From the NCBI RefSeq assembly GCF_037975245.1, contig NC_092581.1:20296303-20360302 (forward strand): DNA of 64,000 bases. The letters are read 5' to 3'. The notes under the pieces are model-generated. The model did not search any database, was not told the origin of the DNA, and saw only the letters and a list, made by a program, of their open reading frames with translations. The stretch's first letter is position 1. Each line of letters opens with the position of its first letter. A program made the position numbers and the translations under genes. Origin of the DNA: Apostichopus japonicus (taxonomy: Eukaryota > Echinodermata > Holothuroidea > Aspidochirotida > Stichopodidae). Of this stretch, positions 22,683-35,097 are shown piece by piece.

Positions 22683-24765
22683 CTACATGAATGTTGAATT
22701 CACCAATATTGTAGGTGTCACTTTAGGGTTGTAAGTATAGTAGTTATTTGTTTCATTGATAATAATCTGCTTACTTCTTTCATGACTTGCGCGATAAATT
22801 GGGGTCCTTGATCTGTCAGAATTTTGTTGGGAAGCCCTAATCTCGAAAATATGTTCAGTAGTTGTTCCGCCACGCTTTCTGACTGTATTGTAACGTGTCG
22901 CATAGTCCACGACAACTAGAATGTATCTTTGGCCACGCTCTGAAGCGGGATAAATTGAACCTACAATATCAGCTGCGATTCTTTAAAAAGGTACTTCAAT
23001 AATAGAAGTTACACCTCATGGGACTCTAGTAATTCTTCCTTTCGGCATTGTACTCTGACAGATATCTCAAGACTGACAAAATATTTTCACATCGGATTAT
23101 AATACAGGCCAAACGAAACCCGGTCTGCAATGTTTTTGCGACCCTAAATGTCCAGCTAAAATTGACTCGTGAGCAATGCTGATCACATCATGTCTAAATT
23201 TAGTGGGTACAACAACTTGGGAAGCTCCTGCCTTTCGGAATTCTCTAAAAAATAATGTCATTCTTTACTTTGTATCTGGAAGAGCTACCATTTTATAGTG
23301 TACTGTCATACCTAATTTTGTACGGATTTCGCCAATGTTGGATCGGTTTGCTGTTGTTCTTTTAGAACTTCTGGAGTTACGATACCAGGTAGAGGATCCT
23401 TAATTCTTAGAGGCTTAAATGCTTTATCTTTCTTTAAATGACTACGCCTATCAACTGCATTATAGCAATTGCGGTTTTTTCTTTTTCAATATGTTGACTG
23501 GACATGGCTATTGCGTTCTCAATCACTCGATTTGGCAGGTTCTCTACAATTTCAACCATTTCATTTGGAGGGGTTGCTACGGTTTCAAGAATTCCATTTG
23601 GAGCGGTTGTCACATTTTGAGGTTTCCATTTTGGATCAGGTTGCCTTGATAGTTTGGCTCCTGAAATATTACCTATAAGTACGTCACATGTGAGGTTTTC
23701 TACACAAGCTACATATGTAGTGCCAAAAAAAAAGAGGAGTCAATATATATCGTAGACACTGGAACATAACGAATGGTTTGGTCAGCTAATACGCATGGAA
23801 TATACTCTCCCGTGAATTCTTCTGTTGGAACAAGGTTTCTCTTGTCAACGACGCCATTATAGCCAGTATCGCGCAGAACCATAATTTTCTTTTACACACA
23901 AACCCTTCAGCAATCGGCATATTTGATTTGATCTCTTTACTAATTGCACTTATAATGGGAATACGGTGACCACACTTGAATTCAAATTTATCGTTTTAGA
24001 TAACACCACGTACTGGGTTAGAGACTTTAGTGAACTGTTGGGGAGTCTTGATTTGTCGACAGGTAAGTCATGGATTCATTGTGCTCTTGCGGGACCTGGT
24101 CAGAATTATAGTTTACGTCCATATTGGAACGGTCATTTTGGGAACTCCAGTCTTCGTCTATGCTACAACTTTCTCTAAATATATCAACTAACTTTGCCAT
24201 AGTTGGAACAAAAGACTCCGGGGCTAACCTATACTGCTTCCAAAAATGAGCTGGTTTCCTACAGTAATAACAAACATTCTTCGTTTGAACAGGATTATCT
24301 TTTCTGTTGGGATTATCTCGTTTTACTGCATCCAATCTCGGCGTAAATATACTATTCTTAGAGTTATCGACATTTGACATTCTACCCAACCATGTGCCTT
24401 GAAGTCTCATCTGATATTTCCATTGCAGCCTGGAGATCTTTAGGTTTCCTTTCTTTCACAAAAATGGCTAATTTCTTCAGCACATGTTGTAAAAATTGGT
24501 CTAATATTAAATGATCCCTAAGCGCATTGAAATCATGTTTGACCACAGAGGTATCTATCCATCTATCAAAATAATTCGTCAGCATTAAACCATATTAGGC
24601 ACTAGTTTCACTACTGCCAGGCCTGGCAGTTTTAAACCGATTTTTATAGCCTGTGGGGTTAAGATTGAAGCGTTTGAGTAATGCTAATTTAACTTTCCAT
24701 AGTCAATTTGCTTCTACTAGATGAAGGGTACTATAAGTAAGCCTTACTTATAAGTATAAGTAGAG
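22683..24765 (-). mobile_element. Ty3/gypsy retrotransposon relic, palindrome centre
   Basis: On the minus strand from right to left the parts are as follows. A gag-like region (24,765-24,027) has a capsid-like LLKRFNLNPTGYKNRF segment and a zinc knuckle CYYCRKPAHFWKQ lacking its last Cys. A protease-like VLRDTGYNGVV lies at about 23,880-23,830. An integrase HHCC-type region (about 23,260-23,030) has SIAHESILAGHLG. An integrase core (22,985-22,690) has LTDQGPQFIAQVMKEV. Reverse transcriptase and RNase H are absent between protease and integrase, so the copy is internally deleted as well as frameshifted. Clear LTRs were not identified. Confidence 0.75.
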
Positions 24766-24814
24766 CCTTTCCAGTGAGTAAATGGGAGTAACTTCCCAAG
24801 TTGTTGTACACACT

Positions 24815-25300
24815 TAATTTAGACATGATGTGATCAGCTTTGCTCACGAGTCAATTTTAGCTGGACATTTAGTGTCGCTTAGAATTGCAGACCGTTTCAT
24901 GTCAAGTTTCTTTTTGCCTGGTTTACAATCCGATTTTGTCAGTCTTGAGATATCTGTCAGCGTAAAATGCCGAAAGGAAGAGTTACTAGAGTCCCATGAA
25001 GGTTCGATTTACCCTGCTTCAGAACGTGGCCACAGATACATTCTAGTTGTCGTGGACTATGCAACACGTTATCCAGAAGCAGTCCCAATGAAAACAATAG
25101 AGTCAGAAAGTGTGGCGGAACAAATACTCAACATATATTCGAGATTAGGGTTTCCCAATGAAATTCTGACAGATCAAGGACCCCAATTTATCGCGCAAGT
25201 CATGAAAGAAGTAATCAGATTATTAATGAAACAAATAACTACTATACTTACAACCCTAAATGTGACGCCTACAATATTGGTGAACTCAACATTCATGTAG
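24815..25300 (+). mobile_element. Ty3/gypsy integrase relic, right-arm copy
   Basis: Inverted partner of 22,690-23,210. It carries FAHESILAGHL, then a core with YILVVVDYATRYPEAVPMKT, NEILTDQGPQFIAQVMKEV, and a truncated end (NSTFM). The Asp residues of DYATRYPE and TDQGPQF fit the DD part of the DDE triad; the Glu region is absent. One frame stays open for 156 codons, longer than in the left copy. Confidence 0.8.
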
Positions 25301-25784
25301 TGTGTGATTAATTACAAAATGAAGTTGAGGTGCATTGAAATTGATATTTGTTTGGTGCATATATACTGGTGTTTGACCCTTTGCTGGTCTGGTGTTTGTA
25401 TGGCATCTTAATAAGTGGTGCATCTTTTAGTGATCTGACACCTCATGTATAACATGGATGCCAAAATGTAAACACTGGTAATACATTCATTAAGACTGCT
25501 TCTACAGGTTCAACAGGATGCTCCAATATTAAGTTCAGAGAGACAAATAATGTATTTTGCATTAAAAGGGATGGTTATGATAAAAACAGTGCTATGTTGG
25601 AAAAAAAAAGTAAAAAAAAAAGAAGCAACCAAAATCAATAAATAAGCTTGAAGTTTTGTACCTAATCAAATTTAGTTGGTACTGCTCAATGATTTATGTC
25701 TCTACATTTTGTTACGTTTTTCTAGATGATCCCAATTGAAGGTTTGGTTGCATCAATCGGTGTCACCTTGATCATTAGTTACAG

Positions 25785-25934
25785 CTACTATGTAAGGATG
25801 TGAATAAGGGTGCAGCACTCCAGCAAGAAACAGCAGCAACTGTCGCAGAGCGACATCAACTGACTTCATTGAATATGTATGACCAGAACCCAGGAGACCA
25901 CAATCTACCTTCCTACACAAATGTCATATCTTGA
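25785..25934 (+). pseudogene. Tail-like exon relic ending in YTNV
   Basis: After TTAGTTACAG the frame is open for 49 codons: KDVNKGAALQQETAATVAER, then HQLTSLNMYDQNPGDHN and LPSYTNVIS before TGA. The two minus-strand relatives (about 3,030-3,120 and 21,945-22,035) read the same start but stop after HQLTSL because TTGAATATG is TTATAATTG there. No companion exons are recognisable on this strand, so it is probably not expressed alone. Confidence 0.4.
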
Positions 25935-26379
25935 CCTTCAATAAAGATGTCTATGCAGGGTACAGTATTTTCCATTACAAATGAAATATTGAAGAGAAGA
26001 TGTAAGTTTTATCAATGTTCATAATTATCATCATTTCTATTATTTTTCTTTTACCACTGCTGTGAAATGATATCTGCAGTGATGCAAAAGTCTGGTTCAA
26101 TCAAGATTAATTTTTTGTTGTTGATGCAAACAGATTTTTGTACTGTTCAATAAACTCGTTAATGCTGCTATTATCAAAGTATGAAATCATTGTCCACTTT
26201 TCTGTTTGTAAACTTACAGTTTAAGATTTCAGTTACCGATGAACACTTTGTTTAGTTTTTGGTGAATATTGCAACAGTTTTAAGTTAAAGTACTTTTAGA
26301 AAAGGTTTCCTTTTTGTTGTTGCAATAGCACACAATAGAATGTACGTAATTATACTCCATTCAGTACTACAATCATATT

Positions 26380-27580
26380 AGTTTTTTTCAAGAGCCGAGA
26401 CGCATGCACGCGAAATGCTATCCACTTCTCCTCTAAAGCCATCACATTATTATTGATACATTGACGATATATTTTTTGTCTGGCCACATGGTGAAGGATC
26501 TCTTAAGTCTTTCTTTGAATTGTTAATTCTTTTCATGACAGCATTAAAGATTCTCAACACCAAATATCATTTCTAGATGTTCTGGTCAAGTTGGATGGCA
26601 ATTCCTTAACCACTTCGGTCTATTATAAGCCCACTGATATTCATATGTTATAACACTTTAATAGTTTTCACCCACATAATCTGAAGAGTTCTACTGTTTT
26701 CAGCCAATGCCTTAGACTTAAACGCATTTGCTCCCACCCACGTGATTTTCAACATCAGGTATCCACTTTAACTGGTTATTTCTTGAACGTCGGATACCCC
26801 CCTTCACTTAATAAGGGTATTTCCAAAGCCGACAAGTTGAGCCGTGAGGACTTATTAAAATACAAGTCTAAAAGTCCTAACACACGCATTCCGTTTGTTA
26901 CCAGTTACAATCCCCTCACCAAATCCTTTATGAGCTCTACGAAACAGGAATTTGCTGCATTCCAAGACGATCAGCCTTTAGAAAAATCGTTAAAGGTACC
27001 CCCATGCTAGCATTTCGTCAACCCCCAACCTTATATTTCTATTTACTTCCTCAAGACTTCCTTACTCAGTTTCCACCTCCGCAGGCAATTTCTGTTGCGA
27101 CAAACCTCCATGTCAAATATGCCCCCATATTACCCCAGGCACCGAGTTAAGAATTCCCAATGTTGACTATAGTCTAAGACCCCCTTCCCTCTCTTGTGAT
27201 TATATTAATGTTATTTACATTTTATATTGTGCAGTTTGCAAAGACGGCAATTGTGTAAATGAAACAGACTCCCGGTTTTGTATACGTTTTCATAATCACA
27301 AAAAAGATCTATTCTTGGTGTATTTTGCAGGATTCCCAGTTTCCGAACATTTCAATCTTCAGTCATTCTTTAAAAAACCTAAAATGTATTTTAATTGACT
27401 CGAACTTCAAATCTGCTACTTAACGTAAACGTAAAGAAAAATCGATTGGATCTTTCGTATCACCGGCTTTCGTATCATCAAACATCACCGGCCTCAACAA
27501 AGATTTGGGACCCCTTAACAACTATCAGTTCTACAAACATATGCAATCCGTTATTTGCTCCTTAATCCGCTCCCTGTATA
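26380..27580 (+). mobile_element. Penelope-like element relic, right arm
   Basis: Inverted partner of 18,271-20,100 but without the nested MITE. RT end at 26,470-26,640 (FFVWPHGEGSLKSFFEL, then DGNSLTTSVYYKPTDIHM in another frame). A connector is open at 26,783-27,010 (GYPPSLNKGISKADKLSRED, KSPNTRIPFVTSYNPLTKSF). A GIY-YIG-like part lies at about 27,225-27,560 (GNCVNETDSRFCIRFHNH, then a KRKEKSIGSFV-like end). Stops and frameshifts occur throughout. Confidence 0.8.
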
Positions 27581-28304
27581 GTCACGGTTTATTTGGTTAT
27601 ATATATTAAATCCTGGTCAAAACAATTATAGATCCAGCTGGTTCTATCAGCTCTGCTTGACTACCAATCTCTTAGGTAATGTAGGTTGATGTGTACTGCA
27701 TCTGCTAATCAGGACTTTGAGAGGTAAACTTTCAACAGCCGTTTTCATGTCTTTTCTCGATTCCTGATTTTTTTCTTTTCCTTCCAGGACAAAAGCTGAC
27801 AATGCAAATTGTTTGTCTTGCCCCAAAGCTATGGAGTTTCCTCAGCATGGCTGCCATAGATTATTTTTATACTCAATCTCTATTATATCAAATACAATTA
27901 CACGGGAAAACAAATACCACACTGCATGATTTTAGCACAAGAATCGATTTTCACAAAATTTTGTTTCAACGTTTAAAGGAACAATAAATTGCATAGAAAG
28001 AATAGATAAATAACAGGCAAAAATTGAAAGAAACAAGGGATAAAACTTACTTTACAGCTGAAATGTTGGGGGAAAAAATCAAATAAAAGAATAGGTTTAA
28101 TTTTAAAATGTTACTTCAAATAAAGTATTAACTGCTTTTGTTAGTACAGCAGATGTAACTATAAAACAGGTGCAAAATGTCCCTGTAATGTACTTTGGTT
28201 GCAATGCTGAAAGAACAATTAAGATGATTTAATCCTACTGAAAAATGCTACTTTTGAAGAGTTTTTAATGAAAGTTATTGTTTATATAAGGTAAATATAC
28301 AAAA

Positions 28305-29500
28305 TTCATTAACAATTCCACTTGACTGATATTACTGCTAATGTGTTTATTCTTATTTGCGAGTATGTACTATATTACAAAGGTTACCAATAGTTGCTGT
28401 ATTTATGGTGCTGACTCATATACTATTCCTGTACTATGTTAGCATATCTCAAAATTCATTATAAGTTCCACTTGACTGTTATTACTGCTAATGTGTTTAT
28501 TCTTACATGCGAGTATGTACTATATTACAAAGGTTACCAATAGTTGCTGTATTTATGGTGCTGACTCATATACTATTCCTATACTATGTTAGCATATCTC
28601 AAAATTCATTAAAAGTTCCACTTGACTGTTATTACTGCTAATGTGTTTATTCTTACATGCGAGTACTATACTACAAAGGTTACCACTAGTTGCTGTATTT
28701 ATGGTGCTGACTCATATACTATTCCTGTACTATGTTAGCATATCTCAAAATTCATTAAAAGTTCCACTTGACTGTTATTACTGCTAATGTGTTTATTCTT
28801 ACATGCGAGTATGTACTATATTACAAAGGTTACCAATAGTTGCTGTATTTATGGTGCTGACTCATATACTATTCCTCTATTATGTTAGCATATCTCAAAA
28901 TTCATGAACAGTTCCACTTGACTGTTATTACTGCTAATGTGTTTATTCTTACATGTGAGTATGTACTATATTACAAAGGTTACCACTAGTTGCTGTATTT
29001 ATGGTGCTGACTCAGATACTATTGCTCTATTATGTTAGCATATCTCAAAATTCATGAACAGTTCCACTTGACTGTTATTACTGCTAATGTGTTTAATCTT
29101 ACATGCGAGTATGTACTATATTACAAAGGTTACCAATAGTTGCTGTATTTATGGTGCTGACTCATATACTATTCCTATACTATGTTAGCATATCTCAAAA
29201 TTCATTAAAAGTTCCACTTGACTGTTATTACTGCTAATGTGTTTATTCTTACATGCGAGTATGTACTATATTACAAAGGTTACCAATAGTTGCTGTATTT
29301 ATGGTGCTGACTCATATACTATTCCTATACTATGTTAGCATATCTCAAAATTCATTAAAAGTTCCACTTGACTGTTATTACTGCTAATGTGTTTATTCTT
29401 ACATGCGAGTACTATACTACAAAGGTTACCACTAGTTGCTGTATTTATGGTGCTGACTCATATACTATTCCTGTACTATGTTAGCATATCTCAAGACTAA
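28305..29500 (-). repeat. 146-bp tandem repeat, about 8 copies
   Basis: Inverted partner of the array at 16,785-17,505. Units end with TATGTTAGCATATCTCAAAA and vary mainly by loss of ATGTACT near the GAGTA block. Copy number differs between arms (about eight against five). Confidence 0.85.
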
Positions 29501-32314
29501 TGGGAAATTGAAGGTAAAAATTGAAGAGCACACATTGTTTTCTAATGAAATATTTGTCAAAATTAGGAATAGGCAAGAAAAGTGATTTATAGAACTGCAT
29601 AAATTAAAAAGAATTCTGAAGTCATTACAGCTAATCTCTATCAGGTATTTACTTATCAGGCTTTGATGAATACAAAGCTAAAGTTTTCATACAATTAAAA
29701 AAAGAAAAAAAATGTGGAAGGTCATCAGAAGTAAAACATATAACAATTGGAGAGAGTTAAATATAAAATGGAAGTCCCTCCTCATACTTAGTTCTATTAT
29801 ATGGCAAGAGTGGGAATAGTTGGTAAAAATGTGATTCATAGAAATAAAATAAGAAAGAAAATGAAATTAAAGCTAAAGTTAAAAAGAAGGAAAGAAGAAA
29901 ATGTGCAGTTTCAATTGTTAAATTACATTAACTGTTTCACCTCATACTTTGCAGATTATCATAAGCACTTCCCCTTAAATACTTTAATGGATCAATACAT
30001 GAGTAACATGGAGGTTAGGAATAAATTGTTTGGCAATCATATTTTATTGAGCAGTTAATGGTTTATTTCAGTTTCATGGATCGAAACTAGGGAATATACC
30101 AATCAGGACATAGAGAAAATTCATTTTTCCCAAACATACATATTGAAGACATAAAAAAGCTTAATAATTTATTGGATCAATACATTAGTAACATGGAGGG
30201 TAATTTGTAAAGGGAAAAGGGCACGATATCACTAGCTTTATCATATAATTTAATACACTTAACACTATCACCAAATTACAGAATATATGTGAGTGTAAAT
30301 TAATTCATAACAGACATTAAACATAGCATTAAGATAAAAGCATTCTTATGAACAAGATATAAAGTTACACAGCCAGTGGATCCATAATCTTGCCGTTTTA
30401 TAAATTACCTAGTAATTACCTAGTTAATAGACATCAAACATAGCATTATGATGAAGGCATTCTTAGGACTAAGGTCATATAAGTGACTCAGCCTGTTGAT
30501 AAATATTCTTGCCATATTATAAAATACCCTGTTAATAGACATCAATTAATGCATAACATATGAAGGCATTCTTAGGAAGAAGGTCATACAAAGGCTCAGC
30601 TGAGAGATCAAATATAGCTGAACATGTAAAAACCAAATATTTCAATACTAGCACCCTTTTTTTTTAAAGAAAATAAAAAAATATCAGGCTATTTTACATT
30701 CCTTTAAGCTGCATTCTGTACAAAATTTATAGTCAAAACACAGGTATCTCAATGAAACTCAATATTAAGAATTTCCCTGTAGAAATTGTGCAAGAAAAAT
30801 GTTGTCACACATAAAACAGGAACTTTGTCATATCTTTCTTGCAACATGTTATTGATTTAAAATTGTTATCGAAATGTTCTTGGTCTCCAGAGTATGAAGC
30901 AACATCCATTAAATATAAAGAAGGAATAAATTTAAAAGGAAATCACATACCACCAGACTTTTGTTGGTTCAGAAAATTAATACAGAACATTTGCTTATCA
31001 CTCTCCTTGAAACTCAAAACAGTGTGCATAATAATGTTCATATCAGCCTCCAAAATAACTAAAGAAAACATGCAAATGGCACCAAAAAGACCAGTCCATT
31101 TCTTGAACAGGTATAGCATTTCTCTAATCTAACAGTATAAAAAAATCCATGTTACAAAACTGAAATATGAATATTGTGAAATAATTAAAGACACCAACAT
31201 CACCAAGATGCCACTTAACCAAAAGGGTCAACATCACAAAATTGATTCAAATATTTAATACAGCCATACCCTGCAAAGATGAAAAACATAAATGATATTG
31301 TACAAAAAGGTACACACTACAAATTCCCACCACTTTGTTCCCCCCCCTCATCCCCCCCCCCGCTCTGGAGCAAGAGGTCAATTTTTGACAGGTCCCAAAC
31401 ACTGCATTACTGATACCAGAGTATTAGAAGCTTGTAAACATCTGTAAAATTCAAAAGGTCAGACAAAACTCAGATTTACTTGTAAATATTGAACCTAAAA
31501 GAAGGAAGGGCTACACTCAATTGCATCTATGTGTGACACAGTATTTATTAAATACTATTAAGTTTCTAATTGATTGATTGAACTCTTTTTCCAATTAGTT
31601 CAGAGTCATATTTACATATGACTCTGGTCAATTTGTTAGTCATCTTGAGTCAGGGCGCTTAATAGAACAAAATAACACCTTTCTTGATATTTTCAATCAG
31701 AAAGGATAGTTTGTAAAACAATATGGAAGTTAATATTAAACAAGTTGATGAGTTGCAAAAACAGAAGGCAAGCACACTAAACATTGGTAATAATTTAAAA
31801 CTCTTTTGGAGTACAATATATAAAAACTGCAATATTATAACTTGAGAACACCAACAAATCTATTACACTTCAATTGTTAAGATGTCTCCAGTGTTACAAA
31901 GATGAATACTGGCCAAAACAACCCACCTTTGGGTCATGCCCCACAGTTTGTGAAATGTTTGAATGACAACATTTATGAAGAGACTGGTACTGAGAACAAA
32001 TATTATATATAATTAGGTTGTACATGAACCTAGATGTCACCAGAAGTAACTTAATAGGGTTTTGAATATTTACTTGTAATACCAGATCTTCCACCTGCTT
32101 GATAAAGATGTCTGGTTTACAAAAATTTTTACAAAGCATATAAAGTTACAGAGAGCATGGTATCTTAAAATAACTTGTTGGCAAGAATCAGTATCAGGTG
32201 GCGGTTACTGGACTACTTGGCACTCTGTGAGTTCACAAAACTAAAATGCTGGTACTGTGGGTATCATGTTGCTTATACCTGCTCATTCTCTGGCTCCTGT
32301 GGATGATAACCCTG
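29501..32314. other. Right-arm intergenic sequence
   Basis: Reverse-complement partner of about 13,570-16,780, including three degenerate repeats of about 115 bp at 30,300-30,600. A Lys-rich frame at 29,801-30,058 and others show no family, and their left-arm counterparts are not open. No gene called. Confidence 0.5.
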
Positions 32315-32835
32315 TCATGGATATAAGTCTTTGTCAGTAGGCTGATGGGGGTAGACGTCATGTTGAGGAGTAGGATGATGTGGCTGGTGTGGAGCAATGG
32401 CTGGCTGTGGTGGATATGAAGGAGCAGAACTTGATTGTGTTGGGTATGGAGCATTTGCAGAAGTAGTAAGAGCTGGTTGCAGTGGGTACGAAACAACAGC
32501 TGGTTGTGTAGCATAAGGCTGCTGAGGGTAGTTCTGTTGGGAGTATGCTGGGTTAATTTGAGCACCTAAAGGTGCATACATCATACGAGGGCTAGACATG
32601 ACAAGGCTGGATGCTGGTGGGTTAGGATCTCCAATATTCTGCCTTGTCACACCAGATGGTATGGCTGCTGGCACTGTGTTCATTTGATGAGTTCCCATAG
32701 CAACAGCTCCTGATCTTTGCCGGGTGCCTGATCTCTTACATGCACAGAAACAGCAAATGGAACAGCTAATAATGCCAATTATCACAATGACAATCACGAT
32801 GACTATCCCTATCACAGCAAGGGGCCACCAAGAAC
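32315..32835 (-). CDS. SRCR receptor gene 2, last exon: TM and tail
   Basis: This minus-strand exon starts in phase 1 after ATCTATCGTAG and ends at TGA. It encodes GSWWPLAV, a membrane span rich in I/V, then CSICCFCACKR and a P/Y/Q-rich tail very similar to gene 1 (NYPQQPYATQP, SYPLQ, PYPTQ, SYPPQ). The gene 1 frame reads YPQQGYHPQ near its end, whereas here CCACAA has become CCATGA. This tail therefore stops at DLYP and lacks about 14 residues. The full model from 44,328 is in frame: 618 residues with four SRCR domains, or 742 with both half domains. Predicted type I plasma-membrane receptor. Confidence 0.75.
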
Positions 32836-33970
32836 CTACGATAGATATAATGAAGGAATTTTAAAGCTTGAGAAATTCAAAAGATACTAGGCAAGTAACT
32901 TGATGCTATTTCTCAAGTGCCATAATTTTCCCCCTCTGCAAAAGCTTTGAACACGACCAACAATTTTAACTTTAACACATTAAGGTAATTTTATTCTCTG
33001 GAGAAAGGGCTTTAATTACCCTACCACATAAAATGTACTCTAGTTTAATTTAGACATTAGCATTTCCCAAGTGTTAGGCGGGCGATAGGAGTCCATCTGA
33101 AACTGTGTCTATGTGACGACTGCAGATGAACAACAGCTAGTTTACAACCAGCCGTCTCTTCATAGAGATTTAAGAGGCAGGCGTGATATTGTTGCAACCA
33201 TTCTTGCTTTCACACTTCTGACAATCATGTGAACTTGTCTTGGAGAGAAATGTATTTTACCCTGTTAGTTGAAAACCTCATCTCAATATCTTGCACCTAA
33301 CTCGATATATAGTTGTTCAAATGTAAACTATTTTGACTGGCTATAGTTTGCACTACTCCAGGAAGTTTGATCACAGTAGGGGGCCGGGATGTCATCTGGG
33401 CAAATGCTCTTCAACAGCTTTACTTAGGCTATGATAATCTCCTTGTTGATATATACTTGATCCTGGTAAATTTGGAATATTTGTTTAGGTAGCTGTGAAA
33501 GTTCTCTGTAATACAAAATTACTCAAAATGTATCTTTCTTGTAAAGTATTGATTTCCTCTCTGGATTAATGACTGACGAATTACAAAGAACTGCGGGAAT
33601 CCCCTTCCAGAGGTTACTTGTATTTAAATGCATTACATTTATGCAGCACAAGAGTAGTTTGCAAGCTAACTCGATCTGGCTGAAGTTCATATTGCATGTA
33701 TCTCAACTGACCTTAAACCTTGACCTAAAACATCAAGGAGGTTCTTACTACTTATGGAGAAGACAACTCAGCATATGTTCTCATCTTCATTGAGATCTGA
33801 CCTGACCTACACCTCCTTTGCTCCTGTGATGATCGACGCAGCATTTTTTAGATTTTAACATCTTGCCCTCTGCAGACCCCAAAAGACCTTCGACAGCAAC
33901 AAAACAATAGAATTCTTGTTCCAATTATGATGAAGTATGTTGAAGCATGGTTGGAGCAAGTTGAACTCAC
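32836..33970 (-). other. Gene 2 intron before the TM exon
   Basis: Contains sequence homologous to 12,650-13,006 (reverse complement) and, at 33,290-33,540, to the repeats at 1,500-1,740 and 20,400-20,640. No further exon recognised. Confidence 0.5.
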
Positions 33971-34294
33971 CGTCATCGTCGGAACAAATCAACCCTACAT
34001 CTTCTCGATGTGAACAAGCAGTGGTTCCCCAATCCTGATAGATGCAATCCATAAAGTAGTTTTCATCTCCAGTACAGTCAAGATGCCCCAAAATGGGTCC
34101 ATATCCTTCACCAAAGACACTTGTATGAAGATACTCTGTAGCTCCATGGTAGCCCAGCTGACGGCAGATCACATGACCTTCATCGATACCAAAACTATCA
34201 TCACAGATGGTTCCCCATTCATCATTGAAAAATATCTCCACCCTTCCTTCATATGGATTGGAACCACCAGCTAGACGTACATTGTTTAACCCAT
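33971..34294 (-). CDS. SRCR receptor gene 2, membrane-proximal SRCR exon
   Basis: 324-nt phase 1/1 exon with one full SRCR domain, the most diverged of the locus. It begins DGLNNVRLAGGSNPYEGRVE, then WGTICDDSFG, VICRQLGYHGA, FGEGYGPILGHLDC, FMDCIYQDWGTTAC and EDVGLICSDD. Six cysteines are present. The acceptor is TTTGACGACACAG and the donor GTGAGT. It resembles the half-SRCR exons (GHLDC against GHVSC; EDWGSS against QDWGTT) more than the N-terminal domains. Its left-arm partner at 12,231-12,410 has decayed. Confidence 0.8.
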
Positions 34295-34801
34295 CTGTGT
34301 CGTCAAAGTACAAAAGTACAAAATATGAATGTTAGGTTAATGTTTACCATTAATTGGAATATGTATCACATTCAGTGCTATGTCTACAGAAACTTGTGAT
34401 ACACAGGCATCAGTTACTTCTGGAAGCATATTTTCAACTGTTCATACTGCTATTACTTCAACTAATGTAAAGTTATTTAAAAAGCTATGTAATGGATTTG
34501 TCTCTGCCTGTGTATCATTTCTCAACTACATGGTACCTACCGTATATTGTCTGTCCATCAATCTTTTATCTATTTTGCCACGAATTAGCAACTCAAAACT
34601 AATAATAACTGACAGTGATTTGGGTAGAGCTTAGAGAGTGCTTGAGGCACAATTATAGCATAACCACACATTATAGTTGTTCAAACTGCCATGTATGATG
34701 ACTTTTTATCCACACACACACAAAATACACAATAAGGATTCAAGTGTATCTATAATGTACAGTAAATTCCCTACAGAATCTTGTGTATGCTGAGAACTCA
34801 C

Positions 34802-34990
34802 CACTGGACAAACATGATAATCCAACGTCTTCGTCATGTGAACAGATACTGCTTCCCCAGTCCTCATAGAAGCAATGTGACCAGCCTAGCTCGTATCCAT
34901 TACAACTAACATGCCCCATGATAGGTCCATTCCCTGGACCGTAGTGAGCATTGGAATAACACTTATATGGAGGAGAGAAATACTTCACAG
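34802..34990 (-). CDS. Gene 2 half-SRCR exon, copy 1
   Basis: 189-nt phase 1/1 segment read after TGACTGTCATAG. It starts AVKYFSPPYKCYSNAHYGPG, then IMGHVSCNGYELGWSHC and DWGSSICSHDEDVGLSC, and ends at a GTGAGT donor. It matches only the second half of an SRCR domain. The VCDDSW-CRQLG half is not found between here and exon 37,398-37,706. The acceptor tract is weak. The frame is kept relative to the copy at 38,918-39,100 although that copy lacks two codons. It may be spliced in as a half domain, or be a leftover of a two-exon SRCR. Confidence 0.5.
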
Positions 34991-35097
34991 CTATGACAGT
35001 CAAGGATCCCCTTCTCAATATCTTCTCCCTTATAACTACAGATATGGTGGACTGAATGTTACATCATTATTGGCAAGGCTAAACTTTCACTTCATAC

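Noticed and set aside
29801-30058. Small Lys-rich protein frame
   Set aside because: The left-arm counterpart is not open, and there is no family or splice context.
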